Shown: positions 27,010-34,065 of the stretch, piece by piece
Position numbering within the stretch: the first letter of the stretch is position 1
Layout of the letters: the number at the start of each line of letters is the position of its first letter
Assembly (NCBI GenBank): GCA_938012815.1
Contig: CALLVV010000070.1
Coordinates: 1-47,114, forward strand
Length of the DNA: 47,114 bases
Reading direction: 5' to 3'
From: an uncultured Propionibacteriaceae bacterium
Lineage (GTDB): Bacteria; Actinomycetota; Actinomycetes; Propionibacteriales; Propionibacteriaceae
Made by a program: the position numbers and the translations under genes
Notes under the pieces: model-generated
Told to the model about the DNA's origin: nothing
Databases searched by the model: none
The model's input: only the letters and a program-made list of their open reading frames with translations

Positions 27010-27698
27010 ACTATTTCCTCAGCGCTTTCGGTTGGCTGTTCACACCCAGCAACTGGGACGGGCCCGGCGGAATCTGGTCGCGGCTGCTGCAACATCTCGG
27101 GTTCACCCTCTCCGTGGTCGCCGTGGCCTCCGTACTGGCGCTCCCGGCCGGAGTCGCGATCGGCCACACGCGGCGCGGGGTGGCGGTGGTTCCCATGGTC
27201 ACCGCATCGGCGCGTGCCCTCCCAACCCTCGGTCTGCTGACCCTGGTCGGTTTGTGGTCCGGCCTGGGGCTGGTGGCGCCCTTCTGCGCGCTGCTGGTGC
27301 TCGCTGTGCCCCCGATGCTCGCCGGAGCCTACTCGGGGATCACCTCGGCCGAACCGGTCACGGTGGACGCGGCCCGCGCCCTCGGCCTGTCCTCGTGGCA
27401 GGTGCTCACCCAGGTGGAGCTGCCCGCGGCCGTTCCGCTGCTGCTCGAGGGGCTGCGATCGACCACCCTCCAGGTCGTCGCCACGGCGACGCTCGCCGCC
27501 TACACCGCCGACGTGGGGCTGGGACGGTTCCTCTTCATCAGCCTGAAGACCCGTGACCGTGCGCAGATGATCGGCGGCGCGCTGCTGGTCGTTGCCCTGG
27601 CGCTCGCCCTGGACCTGCTGTTGGTCTTGGCCAAGCGCCTGATCACCCGAAAACTCGATCCAAGTACCGAAATCGCTTCCGTGAAGGAGTCCCGATGA
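27006..27698 (+). CDS. opuCD: Osmoprotectant ABC transporter permease 2
   Basis: A 230-residue membrane permease paralogous to the preceding gene, with a hydrophobic N-terminus (HLGFTLSVVAVASVLALPAG) and the EAA-type loop TVDAARALGLSSWQVLTQVELPAAVPLLL. ATG 27006 overlaps the previous stop by 4 bp (ATGA); the open frame extends upstream, but those codons overlap the first permease. The binding-protein gene begins 4 bp before its stop. Confidence 0.92.
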   Translation: MNYFLSAFGWLFTPSNWDGPGGIWSRLLQHLGFTLSVVAVASVLALPAGVAIGHTRRGVAVVPMVTASARALPTLGLLTLVGLWSGLGLVAPFCALLVLAVPPMLAGAYSGITSAEPVTVDAARALGLSSWQVLTQVELPAAVPLLLEGLRSTTLQVVATATLAAYTADVGLGRFLFISLKTRDRAQMIGGALLVVALALALDLLLVLAKRLITRKLDPSTEIASVKESR

Positions 27699-28567
27699 CA
27701 TCCATGACCAAGCTCGCCGCACTCGGAATCGCAGCGGCCCTGGCCCTGGTGGGCTGCGGCAGCGCCTCAGACGACACCCTGGTGATCGGCTCCCAGGACT
27801 ACTACTCGAACGAGATCGTCGCCGAGATCTACGCCCAGTCTCTGGAGAAGTCGGGCAAGAAAGTGGACCGACAGCTGAAGATCGGGCAGCGGGAGGTCTA
27901 CATGCCCGAACTCCAGGACGGAAAGATCGACATCTTCCCCGAGTACAGCGGCAACCTGCTGCAGTACTACAAACCTGAGACCACGGCCCGCACACCGGAG
28001 CAGGTTCACACGGAGTTGACCGGTGCCCTGCCGGAAGGGCTGAAGGCGTTGGAGCAGGCACCGGCAACCGACCAGGACTCCTACGTGGTGACCAAGGCGT
28101 TCGCGGAGGAACACTCGCTGAAACAGATCGGTGATCTCGCCTCGGTACCGGACCTGAAGATCGCAGGCAACTCGGAGCTGGAGACCCGCCCCTACGGGCC
28201 GAAGGGACTTCGCGAGGCCTACGGGGTTGAGGCCACGATCAAACCCGCCGAGGACTCGGGCGGCCCGCTCACCGTCAAGGCCCTGCGCGACGGGGAGGTG
28301 CAGATCGCCGACATCTACACCGCTGCCCCGGTGCTGGCCGAAGGCGACCTGGTGGCCCTGGAGGATCCGAAGAACCTGTTCCTGTCCTCCAATGTGGTGC
28401 CGATCGTCTCCAAGAAGGTGGACGATCAGACCGCGGAGACCCTGAACAAGGTGTCGAAGGAGCTGACCCCCGAGGATCTGATCACCATGAACAAACGATC
28501 CGTCGACGAGAAGGCGTCGGCCTCGGTGATCGCGGGCGACTGGCTGAAGTCCAAGGGCCTGGCCTGA
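27695..28567 (+). CDS. opuCC: Osmoprotectant-binding lipoprotein (OpuCC-like)
   Basis: A 290-residue substrate-binding lipoprotein. Residues 1-21 form a lipoprotein signal with lipobox LVGC (Cys21). The mature part begins LVIGSQDYYSNEIVAEIYAQSLE, a hallmark of ProX/OpuCC-type proteins, and includes GKIDIFPEYSGNLLQYY and QIADIYTAAPVL. Ligand (betaine, choline, carnitine) cannot be chosen from the sequence. It completes a four-gene OpuC operon and is followed by a hairpin. Confidence 0.93.
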   Translation: MTSMTKLAALGIAAALALVGCGSASDDTLVIGSQDYYSNEIVAEIYAQSLEKSGKKVDRQLKIGQREVYMPELQDGKIDIFPEYSGNLLQYYKPETTARTPEQVHTELTGALPEGLKALEQAPATDQDSYVVTKAFAEEHSLKQIGDLASVPDLKIAGNSELETRPYGPKGLREAYGVEATIKPAEDSGGPLTVKALRDGEVQIADIYTAAPVLAEGDLVALEDPKNLFLSSNVVPIVSKKVDDQTAETLNKVSKELTPEDLITMNKRSVDEKASASVIAGDWLKSKGLA

Positions 28568-28581
28568 GCAACAGGACCATC

Positions 28582-28627
28582 CGACGCGACCTCCGCGGAG
28601 CCGTGGGGGTCGCGTCGTCGCGTCCAT
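28582..28627 (+). terminator. Hairpin after the opuC operon
   Basis: CGACGCGACC (28582-28591) pairs with GGTCGCGTCG (28618-28627), a perfect 10-bp stem starting 15 bp after the opuCC stop; the loop can fold further and there is no T-run. Confidence 0.65.
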
Positions 28628-28639
28628 GGAGGCTGAATT

Positions 28640-28863
28640 GGTGCCTGTCCGAATTTGACGGGGCTCCAATGTCGGCATGAACGGCGCCACGATCTTGCCC
28701 GTGGGGTCCGCAGCAGTACCCAGCAACGCAGGCGATACCAGCCGGTCAACCCCACCAGCTCGTCCAGGATCCGTGTTTTCACCGCGTGATCAGCCCTGCG
28801 GTAGGCCAGGGCCTTCTTCCTCGTCACAGTCTTGCATTGGCTCATCGTCAACTCCTCATCCAA
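28640..28863 (-). pseudogene. Truncated, frameshifted DDE-transposase/integrase N-terminus
   Basis: On the minus strand, MSQCKTVTRKKALAYRRA then KTRILDELVGLTGWYR is the typical N-terminus of integrase-core transposases (the pattern ...TRxxAxRYRRA..K..ILDEFVALTG). A frameshift near 28740 shifts to the next frame, where TGKIVAPFMPTL continues the alignment. Everything beyond ~28640 is missing, cut off next to the opuC terminator. Not functional. Family assignment beyond integrase-core type is uncertain. Confidence 0.65.
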
Positions 28864-29276
28864 CCGACTTGTGACATTTACTGGCGGGGGTGCGAAGCTG
28901 GTTGAGAGCTTGCTGCCACAGCTGGTGCCAGGCGCCGATCACGTAGTCGGGTCTCGGGACTGCTGGATTGGTGATGTAACCCTTCCATCCAGCTAGGGCG
29001 TGCGCTTTGGCTTCCAGTTCACGATTGACCGACTTCTTGGCGTTGGTGAGTTTGATGAATCGGTTCCGCTTCACCGGCGCCTTGCCCGCCGCAGCACGTT
29101 CGGCCTTGCCAACCTGCCCATTGATCCCACGCAGCGTTCGGCGGGCGCGCTCGGTCCCGGTACTGGTGGTAGATCATCTCCTTCGCTTGCTGGCCTGCCG
29201 GGTCGCGCGCCCACGGTTGGGTCAACACCAGCCCATCGGGCGGGTCCTGACCGGGATGCTTGGCCATCCATTTCAC
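28856..29276 (-). pseudogene. IS1634-type transposase fragment, frameshifted
   Basis: Minus-strand translation gives VLTQPWARDP then EMIYHQYRDRAR in one frame. After a frameshift near 29165 the next frame gives TLRGINGQVGKAERAA, APVKRNRFIKLTNAKKSVNREL and AGWKGYITN then VIGAWHQLWQ. This is the C-terminal region of IS1634-like (IS4-superfamily) transposases, which read ...KGYVTN...VIxAYHQLWxIExxFRM. The match breaks off after HQLWQ, where the other transposase remnant begins, which suggests that the second element landed in this one. Both ends are missing. Confidence 0.7.
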
Positions 29277-29335
29277 CTCCCATGGGAGTCAATACGCTCA
29301 TCAGCGGAAACCCAGGGGTGTTTTCCGGCGGCCAG

Positions 29336-29581
29336 ATGCAACTACTACTGCTGCTGGATCAGCTCGGCTGTACCTTCCCGAACCTGAGCCGGTTCATTTT
29401 CGGGAAACTCTCGGAGACTGAGCTGGAGGCCATGCCGGGTGGGGCCACCTACTGCTGCTCGTGCTCTCCGTGCTGCACCTGCACTGCTTGGTCAAGAAGC
29501 GCTCATCGCGTGCAGGCTGGATGTAGGATGATGGCTCACCACGACTCAAGATCAAGTGCAACTCATAGTCAGGTGGGATGA
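29336..29581 (+). CDS. Candidate Cys-rich RiPP-like precursor peptide
   Basis: An 81-residue ORF (ATG 29336; GTG 29318 or ATG 29282 would lengthen the N-terminus). I do not recognise a homologue. The segment LSETELEAMPGG (ending ~29443) has the form of a double-glycine leader (LSxxELExxxGG). It is followed directly by the Cys-rich ATYCCSCSPCCTCTAW (29444-29491), then a basic tail. The layout resembles precursors of lanthipeptides or of azole-containing peptides of the SagA type, whose core starts PGG-CC. No LanM, YcaO, C39 protease or export gene lies in the window. No good ribosome binding site is seen. It may be an orphan, a relic or a chance ORF next to IS debris. Confidence 0.35.
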   Translation: MQLLLLLDQLGCTFPNLSRFIFGKLSETELEAMPGGATYCCSCSPCCTCTAWSRSAHRVQAGCRMMAHHDSRSSATHSQVG

Positions 29582-29582
29582 C

Positions 29583-29753
29583 ATGGACGGTAGGATCACC
29601 AAACGACAGATGGCCCTCGGAGCATCGATGGTTTATGGCGGCCTCGTGGCTGCCATGGCGGCCCTAAATTACACTGATGTCATGCTGATCGTTGTGCTCG
29701 TCGGTGGCCCAGTTGTCGCTTGGGCATGGTATGTGGCGTCCCGAAATGAGTAG
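29583..29753 (+). CDS. Small membrane protein
   Basis: A 56-residue protein with two hydrophobic segments (ALGASMVYGGLVAAMAAL and VMLIVVLVGGPVVAWAWYVA) and short charged ends (MDGRITKRQ, SRNE). It starts 1 bp after the stop of the Cys-rich ORF and its GGTGGGATG ribosome-binding region lies inside that ORF, so the two could be translationally coupled. Small two-helix proteins in such positions can be immunity proteins, but nothing in the sequence proves this. Confidence 0.5.
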   Translation: MDGRITKRQMALGASMVYGGLVAAMAALNYTDVMLIVVLVGGPVVAWAWYVASRNE

Positions 29754-29908
29754 CGGCTCTTCTGCTTGATCAGTGCCGTGACGTGGGACTAGGGAATCAG
29801 CGCAATTCAGCCATGCCCCAAACTCTGCTTCTATGGGCGACGGATGCGGCTGCCGCAGGGTGACCCCTTCGACGTGGTGTGGTTGACGTTGGCGAGGAAG
29901 TGGTGCGC

Positions 29909-30610
29909 ATGCTGGTGATCTGGTCCATTCTCGCTTTCGTGCTCAGCGCTCTGTGCTGGATCGTCGGGGATGCCCTCATCGTTGGTTTCCGTAAACCTGA
30001 CAGGCGCGAACATGGCGAGTTCATCGAACTCATGGGGGATGATGCCTACGCTTTCTACACGCACGTCGACGAACCCCGCCTGAGGTGGGGTGCGCTGGTG
30101 GCGAACTACTCGACACCACTCATGCTCGCAGGCCTCTATGCCCACTGGGTGCTGCTGCGCGACTCGGCTTTCGGCGCGGCGGGGGTGGTGCTCCTGGGAA
30201 TCGGATTCTGCCTCTCACCCCTCGCCCACGCCACCTTCTACCCACTGGCCCTGGCTTCCGAGCGTGCGTACATCGCCTACAACTCGGCCGGGGATGGCGA
30301 GAAACCGGACGGGGCGGTCCTGGAACACGCACGCAGGCTCCATCGTTTCCTCGTAGCCGCCTGGTTTCCCGCCATCGGGTTGACCGCGCTGGGCTGGATT
30401 CTCGTGTGCATCGCCCTGGGCTCCGGGGCCACCGCGTTCCCGTGGTGGTCCCTCCTCCTGACGCCGCCCGTCCAGGCCCTGCCGTGGTTCGCTCTCACGC
30501 GCCTGCCCTACCCGGGCAAACCCCTCCTCGACGGGGCGTTGTTCAACATCATCAACCTCGTGTGGGCCATGGCCTTTCTGCTGCTGATGGTCTCCTATCC
30601 GGTGGTCTGA
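29909..30610 (+). CDS. Multi-pass membrane protein of unknown function
   Basis: A 233-residue membrane protein with about seven hydrophobic segments. It starts VIWSILAFVLSALCWIVGDALIVGF, a Trp-rich first helix, then a short cytosolic stretch (MGDDAYAFYTHVD), and ends in NIINLVWAMAFLLLMVSYPVV. It may belong to the DUF6796-like family, but I am not certain. ATG 29909 is preferred over the upstream GTG 29879 because GAGGAAG lies 9 nt ahead. It is convergent with the flavoprotein gene (12 bp gap). Confidence 0.7.
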   Translation: MLVIWSILAFVLSALCWIVGDALIVGFRKPDRREHGEFIELMGDDAYAFYTHVDEPRLRWGALVANYSTPLMLAGLYAHWVLLRDSAFGAAGVVLLGIGFCLSPLAHATFYPLALASERAYIAYNSAGDGEKPDGAVLEHARRLHRFLVAAWFPAIGLTALGWILVCIALGSGATAFPWWSLLLTPPVQALPWFALTRLPYPGKPLLDGALFNIINLVWAMAFLLLMVSYPVV

Positions 30611-30621
30611 ACCACCTCGCG

Positions 30622-32865
30622 TCAGTACGGTTCCGTGTACAGGTGCTTCGCGCCCCGGCGTTCCAGCAGCGCCATGCCGTCCGCGACCATGGCCGACGAT
30701 CCGCACAGGTAGAAGTCGGTTCCGGTGGGGTCGAGGTCCAGGGTTTCCAGGGCGTCGGTCACCCGGCCGCGTAGGGCGCCGTCGACGTCCTCCCGGCTGA
30801 TGCAGCGCAACACCGACGGCATCGGGTCGGGCAGCAGGGCGGTCAGGTCGTCCTCGCCGGTGCGGCACCCGAAGATCAAGAGGTCGTCGTCCCTGCGTTC
30901 CGAGGCGGCGAACATTGGCAGGAATGGCGCCAGCCCAGTTCCGGTCGCGACGAAGACCCGGCGGCGACCCGACGGGACCGCGGTGAACTGGCCCAGCGGA
31001 AGCTCAATCGTGGTGCGGGTCTCGGGTTCGGCGGCCTCAACGAACCGCGACCCCTGCCCGCGGGTCCGGGTGCTGATCAGGAAGCGCACCTGGCGGCCAT
31101 CCACGCCCGCAATGGAGTAGTCGCGCCAAGCGTCGTTGCCGACGTGAATCCGAGCGAACTGACCAGGAGCCCAGTCCCCGATCTCCGCATCCACTTCGAA
31201 GCAGACCTCCCAGATGCTGTCGGTCAGGCGCCGCTTGGTCGTCAGCGTGGCGTGATACTTCCCTTCGGGTAGCTGCCATTCGGTCGAGCTGGTGGTTTGT
31301 GGCCCGGCAGTGATCGCCGCACGGATTTCCGTGAACCCCTTGGGCCCCAGGATTTGACAGGCTGCCACGACGCCACCCATCATCGCGCCTGCGACCCCAC
31401 AGCTACCCGCGTCCTGTCCCGACAGGTACAACCCCTCCACGGGGGTGACCGGTCCGAACGAGAAGCGGTAGCGCTCCGGGGTGCTGGGGAGACCGTAGAA
31501 AGCTCCCTGCGGATGTGATGTGTAGTGCTCGACCGTCAGGGGGGTGGATACCTCCACGTAGTCGACCAGGTCTTTCAATCCGGGAAAGGCGGTCTCCGCC
31601 AGGTCGATCAGGCCGCTCCCGATCCGCTGTTTCAGCGTGGAGTAGTCGGCGCCGCGATTGCCCTTGGGCGTGTGCCGCCACGCCGCAAATGCATCGGCGT
31701 CGACGAAGGAGATGATCTCCGCGGTGTGGTGCGTCTCTCCCGATTTCACCGACGAGAACGAGACGAAGGCATTCCGGGGCGACCCGGACAACAGCGCGTC
31801 GGACTGGCTCGGGAGGTCGTCGTGATCGAGATCCCTGCTGACCCACACGTTTCCACCGGTCCCCCCGATGCTGCGCGGGTCGTCTCGCAAACCCAGGTAC
31901 ACGGTGACGGCCGAGATGCCGGTCCCGATCCGCCGGATCGCGTCGCGCAGGGCGGCGGTGGCCGCCCCCACCGGGCCGTCGGTTGGCAGCAGGTTGAAAA
32001 AGGTCACGGGAGCGCCCGCGTTCGAGATCACCACTGGTGCGCGATGGATTCGTTCCTGGGTGACGGGGCCTCGGCGGTCCAGCACCCGGACCCCGACCGC
32101 TCTCCCGTCTTCCACGAGAATCTCTTGAACATCTTGGGCCACCCGAACCGCGCCACCGGCCTGCTCGATGCCCTTTTCGAAGGTACGAGCTATCCGTGCG
32201 CTGCCGCCCTCGGGGAACCATCCGCCGTTCATGTAGTGGTCGACGATCAACGCATGCTTGGCGAAGGCGCTGCGCGAGGGCGGCAACCCATAGTCGCCCC
32301 ACTGGCTGGCCAGCAGGGCCCGGAGCTCGGGGGAGCGGAAGTGCTTCCTCAGGTAGTGTTCCGTGGTCCCGAGCGCCGTCCGGCCGGATATCCGCTGAAT
32401 GCCGTGCAGCAGCGGCGCGATGGGGCGGGGCACCATGTTCTTGGCGAAGCCAAGGGTGACCCACCTGCTGGCACTGCGGATGTCGCGGAAATAACGGCGG
32501 ATGGCCCGGGCCTCGGTGGGGAAGGTGTCGATGAGTTTCTGCTGGTACTTCACGGGATTGGAAGGGACGGAGAAGTCGATGCCCGGGTAGACGAAACGGT
32601 CGTAGGCGTCCGGCAAGCGGTTCCATGCCAGTTCGCCGTCCGAAAGGTAGTCGAAATACGCGCGCAGCTGACTGCCTGGTCCGACCTGCCCGATGTAGTG
32701 CACCCCGACGTCCCAGGAAGCACCATCGCGGCGGAACGTGTGTGTCTGTCCACCCGGTTCAGTGTGCTTCTCCAGCACGAGAACCCGTTTGCCCGCGATC
32801 CGAGCCAGCAGCTTGGCGGCGCTCAGACCGCCTATTCCCGATCCGATGACGATGGCGTCGTACAT
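30622..32865 (-). CDS. CrtI/retinol-saturase-like flavoprotein fused to ferredoxin-NADP-reductase-like domain
   Basis: A 747-residue two-domain flavoprotein. Residues 1-~525 are a phytoene-desaturase/all-trans-retinol-13,14-reductase-like FAD enzyme: GSGIGGLSAAKLL (8-20), EKHTEPGGQTHTF, VGVHYIGQVG, PEGGSARIARTFEKGIEQAGG and YLSGQDAGSCGVAGAMMGG. Residues ~532-747 are an FNR-like domain: FAD-binding RDYSIAG (~579), NAD(P)-binding TGTGLAPFLPM (~638) and FYLCGSSAMV. No [2Fe-2S] motif is visible. The fusion suggests that NAD(P)H electrons reach the saturase flavin within one chain; the substrate is unknown and no carotenoid genes are near. ATG 32865 is used because it begins the FAD fold. It is divergent from tetR. 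Confidence 0.85.
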   Translation of the reverse strand: MYDAIVIGSGIGGLSAAKLLARIAGKRVLVLEKHTEPGGQTHTFRRDGASWDVGVHYIGQVGPGSQLRAYFDYLSDGELAWNRLPDAYDRFVYPGIDFSVPSNPVKYQQKLIDTFPTEARAIRRYFRDIRSASRWVTLGFAKNMVPRPIAPLLHGIQRISGRTALGTTEHYLRKHFRSPELRALLASQWGDYGLPPSRSAFAKHALIVDHYMNGGWFPEGGSARIARTFEKGIEQAGGAVRVAQDVQEILVEDGRAVGVRVLDRRGPVTQERIHRAPVVISNAGAPVTFFNLLPTDGPVGAATAALRDAIRRIGTGISAVTVYLGLRDDPRSIGGTGGNVWVSRDLDHDDLPSQSDALLSGSPRNAFVSFSSVKSGETHHTAEIISFVDADAFAAWRHTPKGNRGADYSTLKQRIGSGLIDLAETAFPGLKDLVDYVEVSTPLTVEHYTSHPQGAFYGLPSTPERYRFSFGPVTPVEGLYLSGQDAGSCGVAGAMMGGVVAACQILGPKGFTEIRAAITAGPQTTSSTEWQLPEGKYHATLTTKRRLTDSIWEVCFEVDAEIGDWAPGQFARIHVGNDAWRDYSIAGVDGRQVRFLISTRTRGQGSRFVEAAEPETRTTIELPLGQFTAVPSGRRRVFVATGTGLAPFLPMFAASERRDDDLLIFGCRTGEDDLTALLPDPMPSVLRCISREDVDGALRGRVTDALETLDLDPTGTDFYLCGSSAMVADGMALLERRGAKHLYTEPY

Positions 32866-32881
32866 TCTTGCTCCCAATTTA

Positions 32882-32896
32882 CTTGACAGTGTCAGG
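32882..32896. promoter_or_regulatory. TetR operator 1
   Basis: CTTGACA-G-TGTCAGG, an almost perfect 15-bp palindrome (one arm mismatch), located 17 bp upstream of the flavoprotein start on the minus strand and 33 bp from operator 2. Confidence 0.65.
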
Positions 32897-32914
32897 TGGC
32901 AGCTTAGCGAGCTC

Positions 32915-32929
32915 CTTGACACTGTCAAG
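32915..32929. promoter_or_regulatory. TetR operator 2 overlapping divergent -35 boxes
   Basis: CTTGACA-C-TGTCAAG is a perfect 15-bp palindrome. It contains a TTGACA -35 on each strand. On the plus strand TAGGCT (32937-32942) is the -10 for tetR. On the minus strand TAAGCT lies 16 nt after TTGACA and is the -10 for the flavoprotein gene. One bound repressor dimer would block both promoters. Confidence 0.75.
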
Positions 32930-32948
32930 TGTGGCGTAGGCTTGGATC

Positions 32949-33599
32949 ATGACCCTGAGAGCGCCGGGTAAGCCGAGAAAGAGTAGGACGCGTGATCTGC
33001 GTGAGGACCTGCTACGCATCAGCCGCGAGCTGTTGGACGAGGGGGGCCCCGATGCGCTCAGCATGCGGGAGGTGGCACGTCGCGCCGGCTGCACCCACCA
33101 GGCTCCCTACCATTACTTCCCTAATCGTGAAGCAATCCTCGCCGCCCTCGTCGAGGCGGGATTCGACGAGCTGGCCAACCGGCTGTGTGAAGCTCACGAC
33201 CTGGTGGAGACCGAGGAGCTCAGGACGGTGGCGGAGGCTTCCGGGAACGCCTACGTCGAGTTTGCGCTGACCAATCCGGGGGTGTTCAGGATCATGTTCC
33301 GCCGCGACATGTGCGATCCTGCGAGGTTCCCGGGGATCCAGGCGGCCAGCAGGCGAACCTACGACGAACTCGGCCGACTCGCACGGATCAATTTCGGCGA
33401 ACGCGCCATCCGTGAGCATGAGACAGCCCTGTGGGCGAGTGTTCACGGACTGGCGGTCCTGCTCCTCGACGGTCTCATGGCGGATGAGCTCCCGACCCTG
33501 GAGGACCGGCTGGCCTATGCGCGGCGGGTGAATCGGCTGGGGTGTGAAGTGGTGCTGGACCGCGAGGGCGGCGGGGAGCAGGGTGTTTCGGGTTCCTAG
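32949..33599 (+). CDS. TetR/AcrR-family transcriptional regulator
   Basis: A 216-residue repressor. The N-terminal HTH (residues ~37-57, SMREVARRAGCTHQAPYHYF) is typical TetR; the rest is a helical ligand-binding domain. The ATG is only 6 nt after the TAGGCT -10, so the mRNA is probably leaderless. Twin palindromes in the shared intergenic region indicate autorepression and repression of the divergent flavoprotein gene. The inducer is unknown; a hydrophobic polyene-like molecule would fit the target but is speculation. Confidence 0.9.
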   Translation: MTLRAPGKPRKSRTRDLREDLLRISRELLDEGGPDALSMREVARRAGCTHQAPYHYFPNREAILAALVEAGFDELANRLCEAHDLVETEELRTVAEASGNAYVEFALTNPGVFRIMFRRDMCDPARFPGIQAASRRTYDELGRLARINFGERAIREHETALWASVHGLAVLLLDGLMADELPTLEDRLAYARRVNRLGCEVVLDREGGGEQGVSGS

Positions 33600-33776
33600 G
33601 TCCTAGGTGTGGGCCTACTTGCCCGGGCCGCAGCCTCGGGGCAGGACCGTGGTCATGGTGATCGTGCGCATCGATTCTCTCGGTTGGACACGCCCCAGTA
33701 AACCTTTGGTGGGTGCAGAACGTCTTGTAGCGTGGTGGTCGACACCAATGTGAACAACAGCTACAGGAGGATGCAT

Positions 33777-33995
33777 ATGGGAATCGGTGACAAGTTTCAG
33801 GAGACCGTCGGCAAGGCCAAGGAAAGCGTCGGCGATGCCGTCGGCAACGAGGACCTCCGCGCCGAAGGCCAGAAGGATCGTGTGAAAGGCGGCCTCGGTC
33901 AGATCGTCGACAGCGCCAAGGAGAAGCTCGGTGACGTCGCGAGTGGTGTCGCCGACAAGGTCGAAGAGGCCAAGGACAAGCTCACCGGAAAGTAA
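33777..33995 (+). CDS. CsbD family stress protein
   Basis: A 72-residue, very hydrophilic helical protein of the CsbD family (MGIGDKFQETVGKAKE, EGQKDRVKGGLGQ, KEKLGD repeats ending KDKLTGK). CsbD proteins are induced by general-stress sigma factors in several bacteria; their activity is unknown. ATG 33777 lies 6 nt after CAGGAGG, so it is preferred over ATG 33771, which directly abuts that site. A strong hairpin follows. Confidence 0.9.
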   Translation: MGIGDKFQETVGKAKESVGDAVGNEDLRAEGQKDRVKGGLGQIVDSAKEKLGDVASGVADKVEEAKDKLTGK

Positions 33996-34008
33996 GCTCG
34001 ATACGGGT

Positions 34009-34045
34009 GAGGCCTCCGGGGAACCTCAACGGCCCCGGAGGCCTC
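34009..34045. terminator. Bidirectional hairpin between csbD and dsdA
   Basis: A perfect 13-bp stem (GAGGCCTCCGGGG at 34009-34021 with its complement at 34033-34045) and 11-nt loop. It lies between two convergent genes and can serve both. Confidence 0.85.
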
Positions 34046-34065
34046 GTCATTCCCCGGCGGTCTCC

